Shown one piece after another: positions 38,813 through 49,065 of a stretch of DNA of 64,000 nucleotides; position 1 is the stretch's first letter; each line of letters starts with the position of its first letter. Location of the stretch: contig NZ_JAPSKE010000008.1 in NCBI RefSeq assembly GCF_031177825.1, forward strand, positions 62,001 to 126,000, written 5' to 3'. The translations under genes were made by a program, and so were the position numbers. The DNA is from Paenibacillus sp. Its GTDB lineage: Bacteria > Bacillota > Bacilli > Paenibacillales > YIM-B00363. Under the pieces are notes generated by a model. That model did not search any database. It was not told the origin of the DNA and saw nothing but the letters and a program-made list of their open reading frames with translations.

Positions 38813-38843
38813 CTGAGTAAGGGAAATCAGGTGTGAAAGGGAC
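38813..38843 (-). repeat. 31-bp repeat, copy R (inverted)
   Basis: Read on the minus strand it begins CCCTTTCACACCTGATTTCC and ends ACTCAGAA, inverted with respect to L1 and L2. With L2 it encloses a unit of about 1.0 kb containing the transposase-like gene; with L1 the unit is about 1.3 kb. No matching 8-bp target duplication was seen outside either pairing. Confidence 0.7.
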
Positions 38844-39145
38844 AGGAGAAGAGACTGGACCTTGTCACGGACCAGTAAATGGAAACTGCTGATGGAAAGG
38901 GAAGGCGGTTATGAGAATGTCGATGTAGGGGGAAAGGGGCAGCGGAGCCAGGAACGGCAGAACAGGAAGATGGGAGAGTCAGCGGAGACAGGCGAGATCG
39001 AAATAAGAGTCGGGAAAACGCGCAGCTGGGGACGGCCGAACAAGAGCCGGGATTTGGGACGCGGGATGCGGGACGGGACTAATCCTCTCCGGGAGTGGGG
39101 AAACTGGAAGGAGGACCTAGTGACGGAGGGGAGCGGGAAAAGCAA
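38844..39145. other. Noncoding, purine-rich right flank of the repeat island
   Basis: Strongly purine-rich plus strand (runs of GGA, GAA, GGG), the strand mirror of 37572-37834. An open frame at 38862-39155 exists but its translation (Glu/Gly/Arg/Lys-rich) looks like a composition artefact without a proper ribosome binding site. No gene is called. Confidence 0.55.
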
Positions 39146-39325
39146 ATGCGTATGACGATTCGGCAGCAAGCGCTGCATGCGGGAGACCCGGAACGGGGGC
39201 AGGACGGCGTCGAGCCGAAAGGGGGGGCGCCGACGTCGGCGGACCTGACGGCGGAGTTCGCGGCGGAGCCTGGGTTTCGGCCCGGAGGCGGACGAAGCGG
39301 GAACCAACGTGTACATAAATCGTAA
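39146..39325 (+). CDS. Candidate small ORF, 59 aa, function unknown
   Basis: Starts ATG 39146 (a second ATG is at 39152) and ends before the hemZ promoter region. The codons are GC-rich at the third position like neighbouring genes, unlike the purine-rich DNA to its left, and the product (TIRQQALHAGDPERGQ, then a Gly-rich tail) is hydrophilic. GGAGGGG lies about 14 nt upstream, far for a good RBS. No recognised domain. It may be a real small protein or chance. Confidence 0.3.
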   Translation: MRMTIRQQALHAGDPERGQDGVEPKGGAPTSADLTAEFAAEPGFRPGGGRSGNQRVHKS

Positions 39326-39379
39326 GACTATGGTATCCTTATCCACGTGACACGCAACGCGCATTAGGAGGCATGGAAC

Positions 39380-40930
39380 GTGAGAATTCGCATCGAACGC
39401 GTCGGCTTCGCCGATTTCGATATGGATTTATTTCATTTGTGCAAATTGTTTTACGACGAAGCGGACGTACGGTTCGAGGACCGAACGTTCGAGGACGGCG
39501 AACCGGACTTGACGATACGCATCGGGCTCGAGACGGACGATGCGAACGATCGCATCCGCGTATCCGCGGAAGCGACGGTGTCTCCCTCAACAGGCGGACA
39601 AAGCTGGGACGGGAGCTACGAGCGGACGCTGTCGAGCCGGACGGGCGACGACCCGAGAAGGTCTCTTAAGCGCGCGCTTGGCGCGGGGCTCGTGAAGGTA
39701 TTGGAGCAGGCGACAGGGCTCGCGCAGCCGTGGGGGACGTTGACGGGCGTGCGGCCTACGAAGTTGATGCATAATTTGCTGCTGCAGTACGAGGCGGAGG
39801 AAGCGCAGCGCATTTTGCAGGATGAATACTTCGTGACGACGGAGAAGGCGTCCTTGTTGTCGGAAGTCGCCGTCCGGCAGCTGAAGGTGATTCCGGACTT
39901 ATATACGATCAACGAGAAGGAAGTCAGCGTCTATATCGGCATTCCGTTCTGCCCGACGAAGTGCGCGTACTGCACGTTCCCGGCGTACGACATCCGCGGC
40001 AACAACGGCTCGGTGGAGGCGTTCCTCGAAGGGCTGCATTACGAGATCCGCGAGACGGGGCGCTGGCTGAAAGCCGCCGGCCTCGGCATTACGACGATTT
40101 ACTGGGGCGGCGGCACGCCGACTAGCATCGAGGCGGAGCAGATGGACGCGTTGTTCGAGACGCTGCATGCATCGTTCCCGGGCATGGACCGCGTGCGGGA
40201 GCTGACGGTCGAAGCGGGACGTCCGGACACGATTACGCCGGAGAAGCTGCAGGTGATGCGGAAGTGGAACGTAGATCGGATTTCGATCAATCCGCAAAGC
40301 TTCACGCAGCAGACGCTGGATACGATCGGCAGGCATCATACGGTCGAAGAGACGGTCGAGAAGTTTCTGCTGTCGCGTTCGATGGGCCTCGACAACATCA
40401 ATATGGATTTGATCATCGGGCTGCCGAACGAAGGGCTGAAGGAGCTGCGCCATACGCTCGACGAAACGGAAAAATTGCTGCCCGAGTCTTTGACGGTGCA
40501 CACTTTATCGTTCAAACGCGCGTCTAAGATGACGAAGAACCGGGACAAGTACGAGGTCGCCGAACGCGACGAGATCCGCGCGATGATGGAGGAAGCGATC
40601 GAGTGGACGGCGAAGCACGGCTATGCGCCGTACTATTTGTACCGGCAAAAAAATATTCTCGGAAACTTGGAAAACGTCGGTTACAGCTTGCAAGGGAAAG
40701 AGAGCCTCTATAACATCCTGATGATGGAGGAGCGGCAGACGGTCGTCGGCCTCGGCTGCGGCGCCGTGAGCAAGGTCGTCTATCCGGACGAGACGGAGGG
40801 ACGGGATTCGGTCGAGCGCTTTCCGAATCCGAAGGAGCCGTACCACTATAACCAAGCGTTCCGGGAGTATACCGAGAAGAAGCTGGACCTGCTGCAGCGG
40901 GCTTACGGCAAGGAGAGTATGAAGCTATGA
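39380..40930 (+). CDS. hemZ: Coproporphyrinogen III dehydrogenase HemZ (radical SAM)
   Basis: 516 residues from GTG 39380, with AGGAGG 8 nt upstream (ATG 39373 is out of frame). Radical SAM cluster motif CPTKCAYCTFPAYD (Cys near 192, 196 and 199), then TIYWGGGTPTSIEAEQMD and the HemN-like region VDRISINPQSFTQQTLDTIGRHHT. HemZ is an oxygen-independent coproporphyrinogen oxidase-like enzyme of Bacillota; the N-terminal 170 residues are specific to this subfamily. Overlaps the next gene by 4 nt. Confidence 0.94.
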   Translation: MRIRIERVGFADFDMDLFHLCKLFYDEADVRFEDRTFEDGEPDLTIRIGLETDDANDRIRVSAEATVSPSTGGQSWDGSYERTLSSRTGDDPRRSLKRALGAGLVKVLEQATGLAQPWGTLTGVRPTKLMHNLLLQYEAEEAQRILQDEYFVTTEKASLLSEVAVRQLKVIPDLYTINEKEVSVYIGIPFCPTKCAYCTFPAYDIRGNNGSVEAFLEGLHYEIRETGRWLKAAGLGITTIYWGGGTPTSIEAEQMDALFETLHASFPGMDRVRELTVEAGRPDTITPEKLQVMRKWNVDRISINPQSFTQQTLDTIGRHHTVEETVEKFLLSRSMGLDNINMDLIIGLPNEGLKELRHTLDETEKLLPESLTVHTLSFKRASKMTKNRDKYEVAERDEIRAMMEEAIEWTAKHGYAPYYLYRQKNILGNLENVGYSLQGKESLYNILMMEERQTVVGLGCGAVSKVVYPDETEGRDSVERFPNPKEPYHYNQAFREYTEKKLDLLQRAYGKESMKL

Positions 40931-42888
40931 TTCGAACATGGTTACGGAACGCGGCCGCAACCGCGATGGCCGCGTTCGTCGCGGCCGGAGGCGTCTTCGC
41001 CGGCGGAGCGGGCGTCGCGTCGGCGGGAACGCTGTCGCAGCACGCGGAATGGTTTTCCGGACAAGCGGTCGGGCCGGTTCCGATGCAAGTGCCCGCGCAG
41101 CTCGCGGGCGTCAAGACGGAGTACGACGTGATCGTGGCGGGCACGGACCCGGAAGGGATCGCGGCCGCGTTGTCGGCGGCGCGCAACGGGTTGACGGTGC
41201 TTCTGACGGACGGGCGGAATCGCACGACGCTGGGCGGCCTGATGACGCTCGGCTGGCTGAATACGATCGACCTGAACCGGTATTCGCCGGACGGTTCGAT
41301 TTTAAACAAAGGCATCTTCAGCGAGTGGTACAAGATGGTCGAGGGCGATTCCTTCGACGTGAAGACGGCGGCGAACGCGTTCCAGCGGCTCGTCGACGCG
41401 GAACCGAATATCGACGTTCTGATGCCGGTTCGGGAGATGAAGCCGGTCGTGGAGTCGTTCGGTCAGACGAAGACGGTCGTGGGCATGGATTTGACCACGA
41501 AGGACGGGACGGAGCTGTTCGTCCGCGCGAACGCGGTCATCGACGCGACGCAGGACGGCGACGTGTTCGCGGCCGCGGGCGTGCCGTTCACGTTCGGCCG
41601 GGAAGACATCGGCCAAGCCGACGCCCGGATGGCGGTGACGCTCGTCTACCGACTGAACGGCGTAACGCCGGCCGTATGGAGCGGCATTCGCGAACGGCTC
41701 CGCGGGAAGAAAGGCTACGGCACGACGACGATGTCGGCATGGGGGTATTTAGAGTTTTACCAATACGTGCCGAGCCAGCCGCAGGTGAAGATGCGCGGCC
41801 TCAATATCGGGAGGCAGAACGACAATACGGCGCTCGTGAACGCGCTTCTTCTGTTCGACGTCGACCCGCTCGATCCGGCTTCGGTGCAGGCGGGCATCGA
41901 GGCGGGCAAGAGGGAGCTGCCGCTCGTCGTGAAGTACATGCAGAGCCGATTCCCGGAGCTGTCGAAGCTGACGTTAGGCGGCACCGCTCCCGAGCCGTAT
42001 ATTCGGGAGTCGCGGCATATGCTGGGCGAGTACCGGCTTAATATCATCGACTTGCTCGAAAACAAAGACAAGTGGGACCGCATCGCCTTCGGGTCGTACC
42101 CGATCGATCTGCAGCCGACGTCGGCGAGCGACAGCGGCAACATTTTGTTCAAGCCGATCAAATACGCGGTGCCGTTCCGGAGCATCGTGCCGCAGAAAGT
42201 GGACGGTCTGCTCGTCGTCGGTCGCGCCGCTTCGTTCGATACGCTGCCGCACGGCAGCGCGCGGACGATCCCCGTCGGGATGGCGACCGGCGAGGCGGCG
42301 GGCGCGGCGGTCAAGGTCGCGAAGGAGCGCGGCATCACGTTCCGGGCGATGGCGAAGGATAAGACGGCGATCGCGACGCTGCAAAGCCGTCTGAACGCGC
42401 AAGGGATGGATCTGAAGCCGTATACGCTGCCGCTGCAATCTTACGAGAAGCACCGGACGTATTCGGGACTCAAGACGGTGCTGTCGTTCGGGCTCGTGTC
42501 CGGGAAGTACGACAACGACTTCCGTCTCGACGAACAGGCGAACCCGGTCGAGTACGGGCTGTTATACGCCGGCTCGCGCGATTATTTCGGCGACAAGATG
42601 CCGACGCATCCTTCGCAATGGTATCCGGCGGATCAGACGCTGGAGAAGCAGCTTCGCGCTTCGCCGCTTACGCTCGAGAACGCGGCGTTGATCGCCGCGA
42701 CGGCGATGGGGATCGAGTTCCAGCCGAACGGCGCGCTCGCCGCGCTGAAAGCGCGCGGAGTATTGAAGGACGTGACGATCTCCGGCATCAAGAACGCGAA
42801 CGCCCTGACGGTCGGCGAATCGTACATGGTGTTCCGGGACGTGGCGACGGCGCTCGGCTTCCGCGTGGCGGCTTCGAGCGTCAATTGA
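40927..42888 (+). CDS. Secreted FAD-dependent oxidoreductase with SLH-like C-terminal region
   Basis: 653 residues. Signal peptide (about 1-35: LRNAAATAMAAFVAAGGVFAGGAGVASA). An FAD_oxidored domain starts at YDVIVAGTDPEGIAAALSAARNG (about 62-84); the dinucleotide loop is GTDPEG instead of GxGxxG. TTLGGLMTLGWLNT follows and LLVVGRAASFDTLPHGSARTIPVGMATGEAAGAA (about 430-463) is the second FAD motif. The last 140 residues have SLH-like segments (LKTVLSFGLVSGKYDNDFRLDEQANPVEYG), which could anchor it to the cell wall. ATG 40927 overlaps hemZ. Substrate unknown. Confidence 0.82.
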   Translation: MIRTWLRNAAATAMAAFVAAGGVFAGGAGVASAGTLSQHAEWFSGQAVGPVPMQVPAQLAGVKTEYDVIVAGTDPEGIAAALSAARNGLTVLLTDGRNRTTLGGLMTLGWLNTIDLNRYSPDGSILNKGIFSEWYKMVEGDSFDVKTAANAFQRLVDAEPNIDVLMPVREMKPVVESFGQTKTVVGMDLTTKDGTELFVRANAVIDATQDGDVFAAAGVPFTFGREDIGQADARMAVTLVYRLNGVTPAVWSGIRERLRGKKGYGTTTMSAWGYLEFYQYVPSQPQVKMRGLNIGRQNDNTALVNALLLFDVDPLDPASVQAGIEAGKRELPLVVKYMQSRFPELSKLTLGGTAPEPYIRESRHMLGEYRLNIIDLLENKDKWDRIAFGSYPIDLQPTSASDSGNILFKPIKYAVPFRSIVPQKVDGLLVVGRAASFDTLPHGSARTIPVGMATGEAAGAAVKVAKERGITFRAMAKDKTAIATLQSRLNAQGMDLKPYTLPLQSYEKHRTYSGLKTVLSFGLVSGKYDNDFRLDEQANPVEYGLLYAGSRDYFGDKMPTHPSQWYPADQTLEKQLRASPLTLENAALIAATAMGIEFQPNGALAALKARGVLKDVTISGIKNANALTVGESYMVFRDVATALGFRVAASSVN

Positions 42889-42900
42889 CGAGGAGGGTTT

Positions 42901-42912
42901 GGAAACGTTTCC
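42901..42912. promoter_or_regulatory. 12-bp perfect palindrome after the oxidoreductase gene
   Basis: GGAAACGTTTCC, flanked as TTTGGAAACGTTTCCCA. It resembles LacI/GalR-family operators and is near the CcpA cre pattern without fully matching it. No gene start is close downstream except the hisS leader about 150 bp away. Confidence 0.3.
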
Positions 42913-43011
42913 CAAAATGTAACCATCCTGTAATGTAGCTTTCATGTCCGCTTAATGTTGATCGCATACAATGATCTCGACCCCCTTTTTTGACATATAT
43001 TTTCACTATTG

Positions 43012-43048
43012 CCTGCGGCGATCTCGCCGCAGGTACTTTGTTTTTTCG
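43012..43048 (+). terminator. Terminator upstream of the hisS leader
   Basis: CCTGCGGCG-ATCT-CGCCGCAGG, a 9-bp perfect stem, then TACTTTGTTTTTT. Ends transcripts from the hemZ/oxidoreductase operon. Confidence 0.88.
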
Positions 43049-43057
43049 GAGACGAAC

Positions 43058-43086
43058 TTGACATTCGGGCGTGATGTAAGTAAAAT
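43058..43086 (+). promoter_or_regulatory. SigA promoter of the hisS-aspS operon
   Basis: TTGACA (43058-43063), 17-bp spacer, TAAAAT (43081-43086). Places the T-box leader start near 43093. Confidence 0.88.
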
Positions 43087-43092
43087 TGTGAA

Positions 43093-43400
43093 AAAGTTTC
43101 AATTGCACGACGTTGATTCGGTGACGGGATAAAGTAGTCCGATTCCCGCTCGCACCCAGAGAGAGACGCCTTAGGCTGCAAGCGTCTTTGCGACGAACGG
43201 ACGAAAGACCTCCTCGAGAACATACGGCGAACGGCGGCGCGACGACCGCGGCGGACTCAGTAGCCCTATGCGTGGAACGAGCGTTAATCGTTAGAGCGAA
43301 GGCGCGGCCTTCGGAATGTGGGTGGTACCGCGGGCGATTCCGTCATGAATCTCTCGTCCCTGACAGCGATATTTGTCGGGGGCGGGAGTTTTTTTATTTG
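43093..43400 (+). promoter_or_regulatory. T-box leader of hisS
   Basis: A T-box riboswitch sensing uncharged tRNA. AATGTGGGTGGTACCGCG (43316-43333) contains the T-box sequence that pairs with the tRNA acceptor end, preceded by AGAGAG-type stem I motifs near 43159-43165. It is followed by a terminator hairpin (CTCTCGTCCCTGACA... and GGGGGCGGGAG, 43351-43388) with T7. CAT at 43221-43223, in GAGAACATA, is a candidate histidine specifier; this is an inference. Under histidine starvation the antiterminator should form and hisS-aspS be transcribed. Confidence 0.92.
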
Positions 43401-43427
43401 TCCAAGAAGAAATGAGGGTCGAATGAG

Positions 43428-44672
43428 ATGTCGTTTCAGAAACCGAAAGGAACGCAAGATTTTTTGCCGGGCGCGGTCGAGCGCTGGCAGTTCGTCGAGG
43501 GGAAGGCGCGTGAGGTGTGCCGCCGATTCGTGTACCGGGAAATCCGGACGCCGATCTTCGAGTCGACCGAACTGTTCCAGCGCGGCGTCGGCGAGACGAC
43601 GGACGTCGTCGAGAAAGAGATGTACACGTTCATGGACAAGGGCGACCGCAGCATGACGCTGCGGCCGGAAGGGACGGCGGGCGTCGTTCGCGCCTACGTC
43701 GAAAACAAGCTGTACGGGGATCCCGATATTACGAAGCTGTATTATATCGGACCGATGTTCCGCTACGAGCAGCCGCAAGCCGGACGGTACCGGCAGTTCC
43801 ACCAATTCGGCATCGAGGCGTTCGGCTCGAGCGATCCGAGTCTGGACGCGGAGGTCATCGCGCTCGGCAGCCAGTTCTACACCGAGATCGGCCTTACGGG
43901 CTTCACGCTCGAGATCAACTCCGTCGGCACGCCGGAGACGCGAGCGGCGTTCCGAGAGAAGCTGCTCGCGTTCCTCGAGCCGAAGCGGGACGTTCTGTGC
44001 AAGGATTGCCGTTCCCGCATGGACCGAAATCCGCTGCGGGTGCTCGATTGCAAGGTGGACCAAGCGCACTTCGAAGGCGCGCCTTCGCTGCTCGACAACT
44101 TGGACGACGACAGCGCCGCGCACTTCGAGAAGGTGAAGTCGCATCTCGACGCGATGGCTATCCCGTACGCGATCAATCCGCGGCTCGTGCGCGGCTTGGA
44201 CTACTACACGCATACGGCGTTCGAGTTCAAGGCGGCTGGCATCGGATCGATCGACACGATCGGCGGAGGCGGCCGGTATAACGGGCTCGTGTCCGACATC
44301 GGCGGACCCGAGCAGACCGGCGTCGGCTTCGGACTCGGCCTCGAACGCGTGCTTCTGGTGTTGGAGAAGCAGGGCGTGGAGCTGCCGGCGTCGGTGGCGC
44401 CGGACGTGTACTTCGTAGCGCTCGGCGAGGCGGCGGAGGCGCGGATCGTGCCGCTGCTGAACGAGGCGCGCGCGCGGGGCATCGTCGCCGAGAAAGATTA
44501 CGGCGGCCGCAAGATGAAAGCGCAGCTGAAGTCGGCGGATCGGCTGGCCGCGAAATACGCGGCGATCCTCGGAGACGACGAGTTGGAGCGCGAGGAGATC
44601 GTATTGAAATCGCTCGCGACGGGCGAGCAGCGGACGGTTGCGCTGACGAGCTTGTTCGACAGCTTGAAGTAA
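43428..44672 (+). CDS. hisS: Histidyl-tRNA synthetase
   Basis: 414 residues, class II synthetase. KPKGTQDFLPG at the N-terminus, motif 2 FRYEQPQAGRYRQFHQFGIEAFGS (about 110-133), the HisA/HisB signatures RGLDYYTHTAFEF (about 253-265) and GGGGRYNGLV, and a C-terminal anticodon-binding domain (about 325-414). ATG 43428 follows the T-box terminator closely. Upstream partner of aspS. Confidence 0.98.
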   Translation: MSFQKPKGTQDFLPGAVERWQFVEGKAREVCRRFVYREIRTPIFESTELFQRGVGETTDVVEKEMYTFMDKGDRSMTLRPEGTAGVVRAYVENKLYGDPDITKLYYIGPMFRYEQPQAGRYRQFHQFGIEAFGSSDPSLDAEVIALGSQFYTEIGLTGFTLEINSVGTPETRAAFREKLLAFLEPKRDVLCKDCRSRMDRNPLRVLDCKVDQAHFEGAPSLLDNLDDDSAAHFEKVKSHLDAMAIPYAINPRLVRGLDYYTHTAFEFKAAGIGSIDTIGGGGRYNGLVSDIGGPEQTGVGFGLGLERVLLVLEKQGVELPASVAPDVYFVALGEAAEARIVPLLNEARARGIVAEKDYGGRKMKAQLKSADRLAAKYAAILGDDELEREEIVLKSLATGEQRTVALTSLFDSLK

Positions 44673-44704
44673 TCATTTTCTAAAGGACAAAGGGGTAGGT
44701 ACAC

Positions 44705-46492
<1,788 letters not shown>

Positions 46493-46508
46493 GGGGGGAC
46501 CCCGCGCA

Positions 46509-47264
46509 ATGTTGAACCAATTTTCCCGCACGGAGTTGGCGGTCGGGCCGGAAGGCATTCTGGCGCTGAAGAACAGCACCGTGGCGGTGCTCGGCATCGG
46601 CGGCGTCGGCTCGATCGCGGCGGAGGCGCTCGCGCGCACCGGCGTCGGGCGGATTATTATGATCGATAAGGACGTCGTCGACGTGACGAACATCAACCGC
46701 CAGATCCACGCGCTCACGACGACCGTCGGGCAGCCGAAAGCCGAGCTGATGCGAGAGCGCATCAAGCTGATCAACCCGGAATGCGACGCGATCGCCCTGC
46801 GCATGTTCTATACGGAGGAGACGTACGAGAAGCTGTTCGAGTATCCGCTCGATTATGTATTGGACGCCTCCGATACGATCATGTACAAGGTGCATCTCAT
46901 TCTTCAATGCAAGGCGCGCGGCATCCCCGTCATCTCGAGCATGGGCGCGGCGAATAAGATGGACCCGACGAAGTTCCAGGTCGTCGACATCTCGAAGACG
47001 CACACCGATCCGCTGGCGCGCGTCGTGCGCCGCAAGCTGCGGGAAGCGGGCGTCACGAAGGGCGTGAAGGTCGTCTTCTCGACGGAGACGCCGAAGAAGC
47101 CGCGGGAGGACGTGACGCAGCGCATCGTGCCGGAGAACGCGCCGGAAATCCGGAAGGCGCAGCAGCCGCCGGCGAGCAACGCGTTCGTTCCGCCGGTGGC
47201 GGGGCTCTTCATGGTGAGCGTCATCGTGAACGACCTGCTGAAGAAGCACGGCATCGAAGTGTAA
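46509..47264 (+). CDS. tcdA: tRNA threonylcarbamoyladenosine dehydratase
   Basis: 251 residues, ThiF/E1-like enzyme that cyclises t6A37 to ct6A in tRNA. ATP-binding motif VAVLGIGGVGSIAAEALARTGVG (about 27-49), MIDKDVVDVTNINRQIHAL, and VLDASDTIMYKVHLILQCKARGIPVISSMGAANKMDP. AAGGGGGG precedes ATG 46509, 16 nt after aspS. Corresponds to B. subtilis YrvM, in the same neighbourhood. Confidence 0.95.
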   Translation: MLNQFSRTELAVGPEGILALKNSTVAVLGIGGVGSIAAEALARTGVGRIIMIDKDVVDVTNINRQIHALTTTVGQPKAELMRERIKLINPECDAIALRMFYTEETYEKLFEYPLDYVLDASDTIMYKVHLILQCKARGIPVISSMGAANKMDPTKFQVVDISKTHTDPLARVVRRKLREAGVTKGVKVVFSTETPKKPREDVTQRIVPENAPEIRKAQQPPASNAFVPPVAGLFMVSVIVNDLLKKHGIEV

Positions 47265-47279
47265 TCGAAGAGGAAGAAG

Positions 47280-47315
47280 AGGCGCTCCGCGGGCGATTCG
47301 CGGGGCGCCTTTTTC
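47280..47315 (+). terminator. Terminator after tcdA
   Basis: AGGCGC-TCCGCG / CGCGGGGCGCCT stem with one asymmetry, followed by TTTTTCC. Ends the hisS-aspS-tcdA transcript. Confidence 0.88.
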
Positions 47316-47440
47316 CGTGTCCTTGCGTTACAGCATCATCCGCCCGGCCGGAAACAGGCGTATTGCGTCTTCCCCGTGCCGTTCGATGCGCTGAAGTAAC
47401 CCGCGTAGGCGAATGCCGTGCCCGAACGGGCGAACTTCCC

Positions 47441-47454
47441 ATACCTATAGGTAT
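47441..47454. promoter_or_regulatory. 14-bp perfect palindrome upstream of the DUF2642 gene
   Basis: ATACCTATAGGTAT, seven bases ahead of the Shine-Dalgarno AAGGAAG. It could be an operator; it contains CATACCTAT on the plus strand, loosely like a SigE/SigK -10, but spacing and -35 are not convincing. Confidence 0.4.
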
Positions 47455-47476
47455 CTCGCCTAAGGAAGTGATTGTC

Positions 47477-47788
47477 GTGTATTACGGAGCTGGGAGACCG
47501 ACGATGCCGATGGCATCCGCGACGGCGGTGCCGCCCGGAAAGTATATGTATACCCCCGAGCTGCCGCATCTGATGCAAGCGCTGCGACCCACGTATTGGG
47601 TAGTGACCGAACCCGTGTTCATGGATCATCTGCTGATGCATGCGGATCAGAAGGTTCGGCTGGAGACGGTCGGCGGACCGCTTGTCGGCACGCTGGCCGG
47701 GGTCGCCGTCGATCATGTGCAGATCGATGTGAACGGCGTTCCGCATCACGTCCGGTTCGGTCAAATCGTGTATTTCGCCAAAGCGTAA
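47477..47788 (+). CDS. DUF2642 (YuzF-like) small protein
   Basis: 103 residues from GTG 47477, chosen because AAGGAAG (47462-47468) lies 8 nt upstream; the frame is open further upstream without an RBS and across the preceding spacer. The C-terminal 50 residues (HADQKVRLETVGGPLVGTLAGVAVDHVQIDV, then HHVRFGQIVYF) form the small beta domain of DUF2642, often seen in spore-former proteins of unknown role. The first 45 residues are Pro/Met/Tyr-rich. A palindrome precedes it. Confidence 0.7.
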   Translation: MYYGAGRPTMPMASATAVPPGKYMYTPELPHLMQALRPTYWVVTEPVFMDHLLMHADQKVRLETVGGPLVGTLAGVAVDHVQIDVNGVPHHVRFGQIVYFAKA

Positions 47789-47879
47789 GGAAGGAATTGC
47801 CGCTTCCTACTCTCGCAACTTTCGACATGGTTCTCTCGTCTAAGGAGTACGAGAGAATCAAGCGAGAAAGGAAGCGCAG

Positions 47880-49055
47880 ATGAGAACGAACCTAACGAAA
47901 ACGATCGCCTTCGCGGCGTTGGCCGCGTGTATGGCGATGACCGCCGTATCGGCGGGGGGACAAAAAGCGCAAGCGGCGTTGGCGTCGATCGTAAGCGTGA
48001 CCTTGAATCAGGGGACGGCCGAGCTGAAGCATGAGCCGCTGCTCGAGGGCGGAGCCGTCTATTTGCCGCTGCGAGAAACCGGTGCGCTGCTGAACAGCCG
48101 AACGACATGGATCGCGGAAGGGAAGAAAATTTTGGTCAACCGCCCCGGGGTTCGCATCGAGATGACGCTCGGCAGCCGGCAGGCGACGGTCAACGGCAAG
48201 CCGTACGCCCTTACCGCCATGCCGAAAAACGTGAACGGCGTCGTGTTCGTGCCGGTTCGCTTCGTCAGCGAAGCGCTCGGCGCGAACGTGCAGTGGAAGT
48301 CGGACGACCGCCGGGTGGAGCTGCAGTTCGAAAATTTGTATTCGTTCGCGGAGAAGGGGACTCGAGGCTACTGGCTTCATCGGACGACCGGCGAGCTGTA
48401 CGCCAGCGAGAACGGACAGGCCGCCGCGCTTGTCGCGGATACCGAATTCGAGCTTCAGCGCTACGTCGAACTGTCGATCGAGACGTTGTCGCCGTCGACG
48501 GACGTCGTCGCGGCGATAGACAACTATGGCGAACCGGGCATCAACAACGACGTATATCGTTTCGTCGTTGCGTCGGGCAAGATGACGTTGGAGACGAAGA
48601 CGCATTATTGGGGCGTCCATCCGATCCGCAACGTCTCGACGCCGCCCGACGGCCATGCGTTGCTCATGGACGGAGCGACGCTGTACGAGGTGGACGCGGC
48701 CGGGGCGACGGTGGCCGCGCATGACTTGAAGGCGTTGACCGGCTATGAAGACGAGGTGTTTCAAGTCGAATGGTACGACGGAGAGTATATGATCGTCCGC
48801 CCGCACACGACCGGATGGCTGACGGCAATCGATCGGAAGACGAACGAGACGACGCGGCTGATCGACAAGGTCGCGACGGAAGAACAGCTCGCCATGCTGG
48901 AAGAGCTGCAGAGAGTCGGTCCGAACGACTTCGATTTTATGAACTGGGACGGCCTTGAGGTCGTAGGCAGGAACGAAGGCAAGCTGCAGTTGACGTTCAC
49001 CTGGTTTTTGGACAAGAACGCGAAGCGGAACGTCGAGGTTTTGCTCGCCCCGTAA
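47880..49055 (+). CDS. Secreted protein with copper amine oxidase N-terminal-like (stalk) domain
   Basis: 391 residues. Signal peptide (RTNLTKTIAFAALAACMAMTAVSAGGQKAQA). Residues about 45-150 form a stalk domain: VYLPLRETGALLNSRTTWIAEGKKILVNRPG, then NGVVFVPVRFVSEALGANVQWKSDDRRVEL. The remaining 240 residues look beta-rich, propeller-like, without clear catalytic motifs. Common cell-surface architecture in Paenibacillaceae; ligand unknown. AAAGGAAG precedes ATG 47880. A TTCTCTCGT/ACGAGAGAA hairpin lies in the short spacer before it. Confidence 0.78.
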   Translation: MRTNLTKTIAFAALAACMAMTAVSAGGQKAQAALASIVSVTLNQGTAELKHEPLLEGGAVYLPLRETGALLNSRTTWIAEGKKILVNRPGVRIEMTLGSRQATVNGKPYALTAMPKNVNGVVFVPVRFVSEALGANVQWKSDDRRVELQFENLYSFAEKGTRGYWLHRTTGELYASENGQAAALVADTEFELQRYVELSIETLSPSTDVVAAIDNYGEPGINNDVYRFVVASGKMTLETKTHYWGVHPIRNVSTPPDGHALLMDGATLYEVDAAGATVAAHDLKALTGYEDEVFQVEWYDGEYMIVRPHTTGWLTAIDRKTNETTRLIDKVATEEQLAMLEELQRVGPNDFDFMNWDGLEVVGRNEGKLQLTFTWFLDKNAKRNVEVLLAP

Positions 49056-49065
49056 TCGTTTGCCG

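Noticed and set aside
38862..39155. 97-aa plus-strand frame in the purine-rich flank
   Set aside because: Gly/Glu/Arg/Lys-rich translation is what any purine-rich strand yields; no Shine-Dalgarno at a suitable distance.
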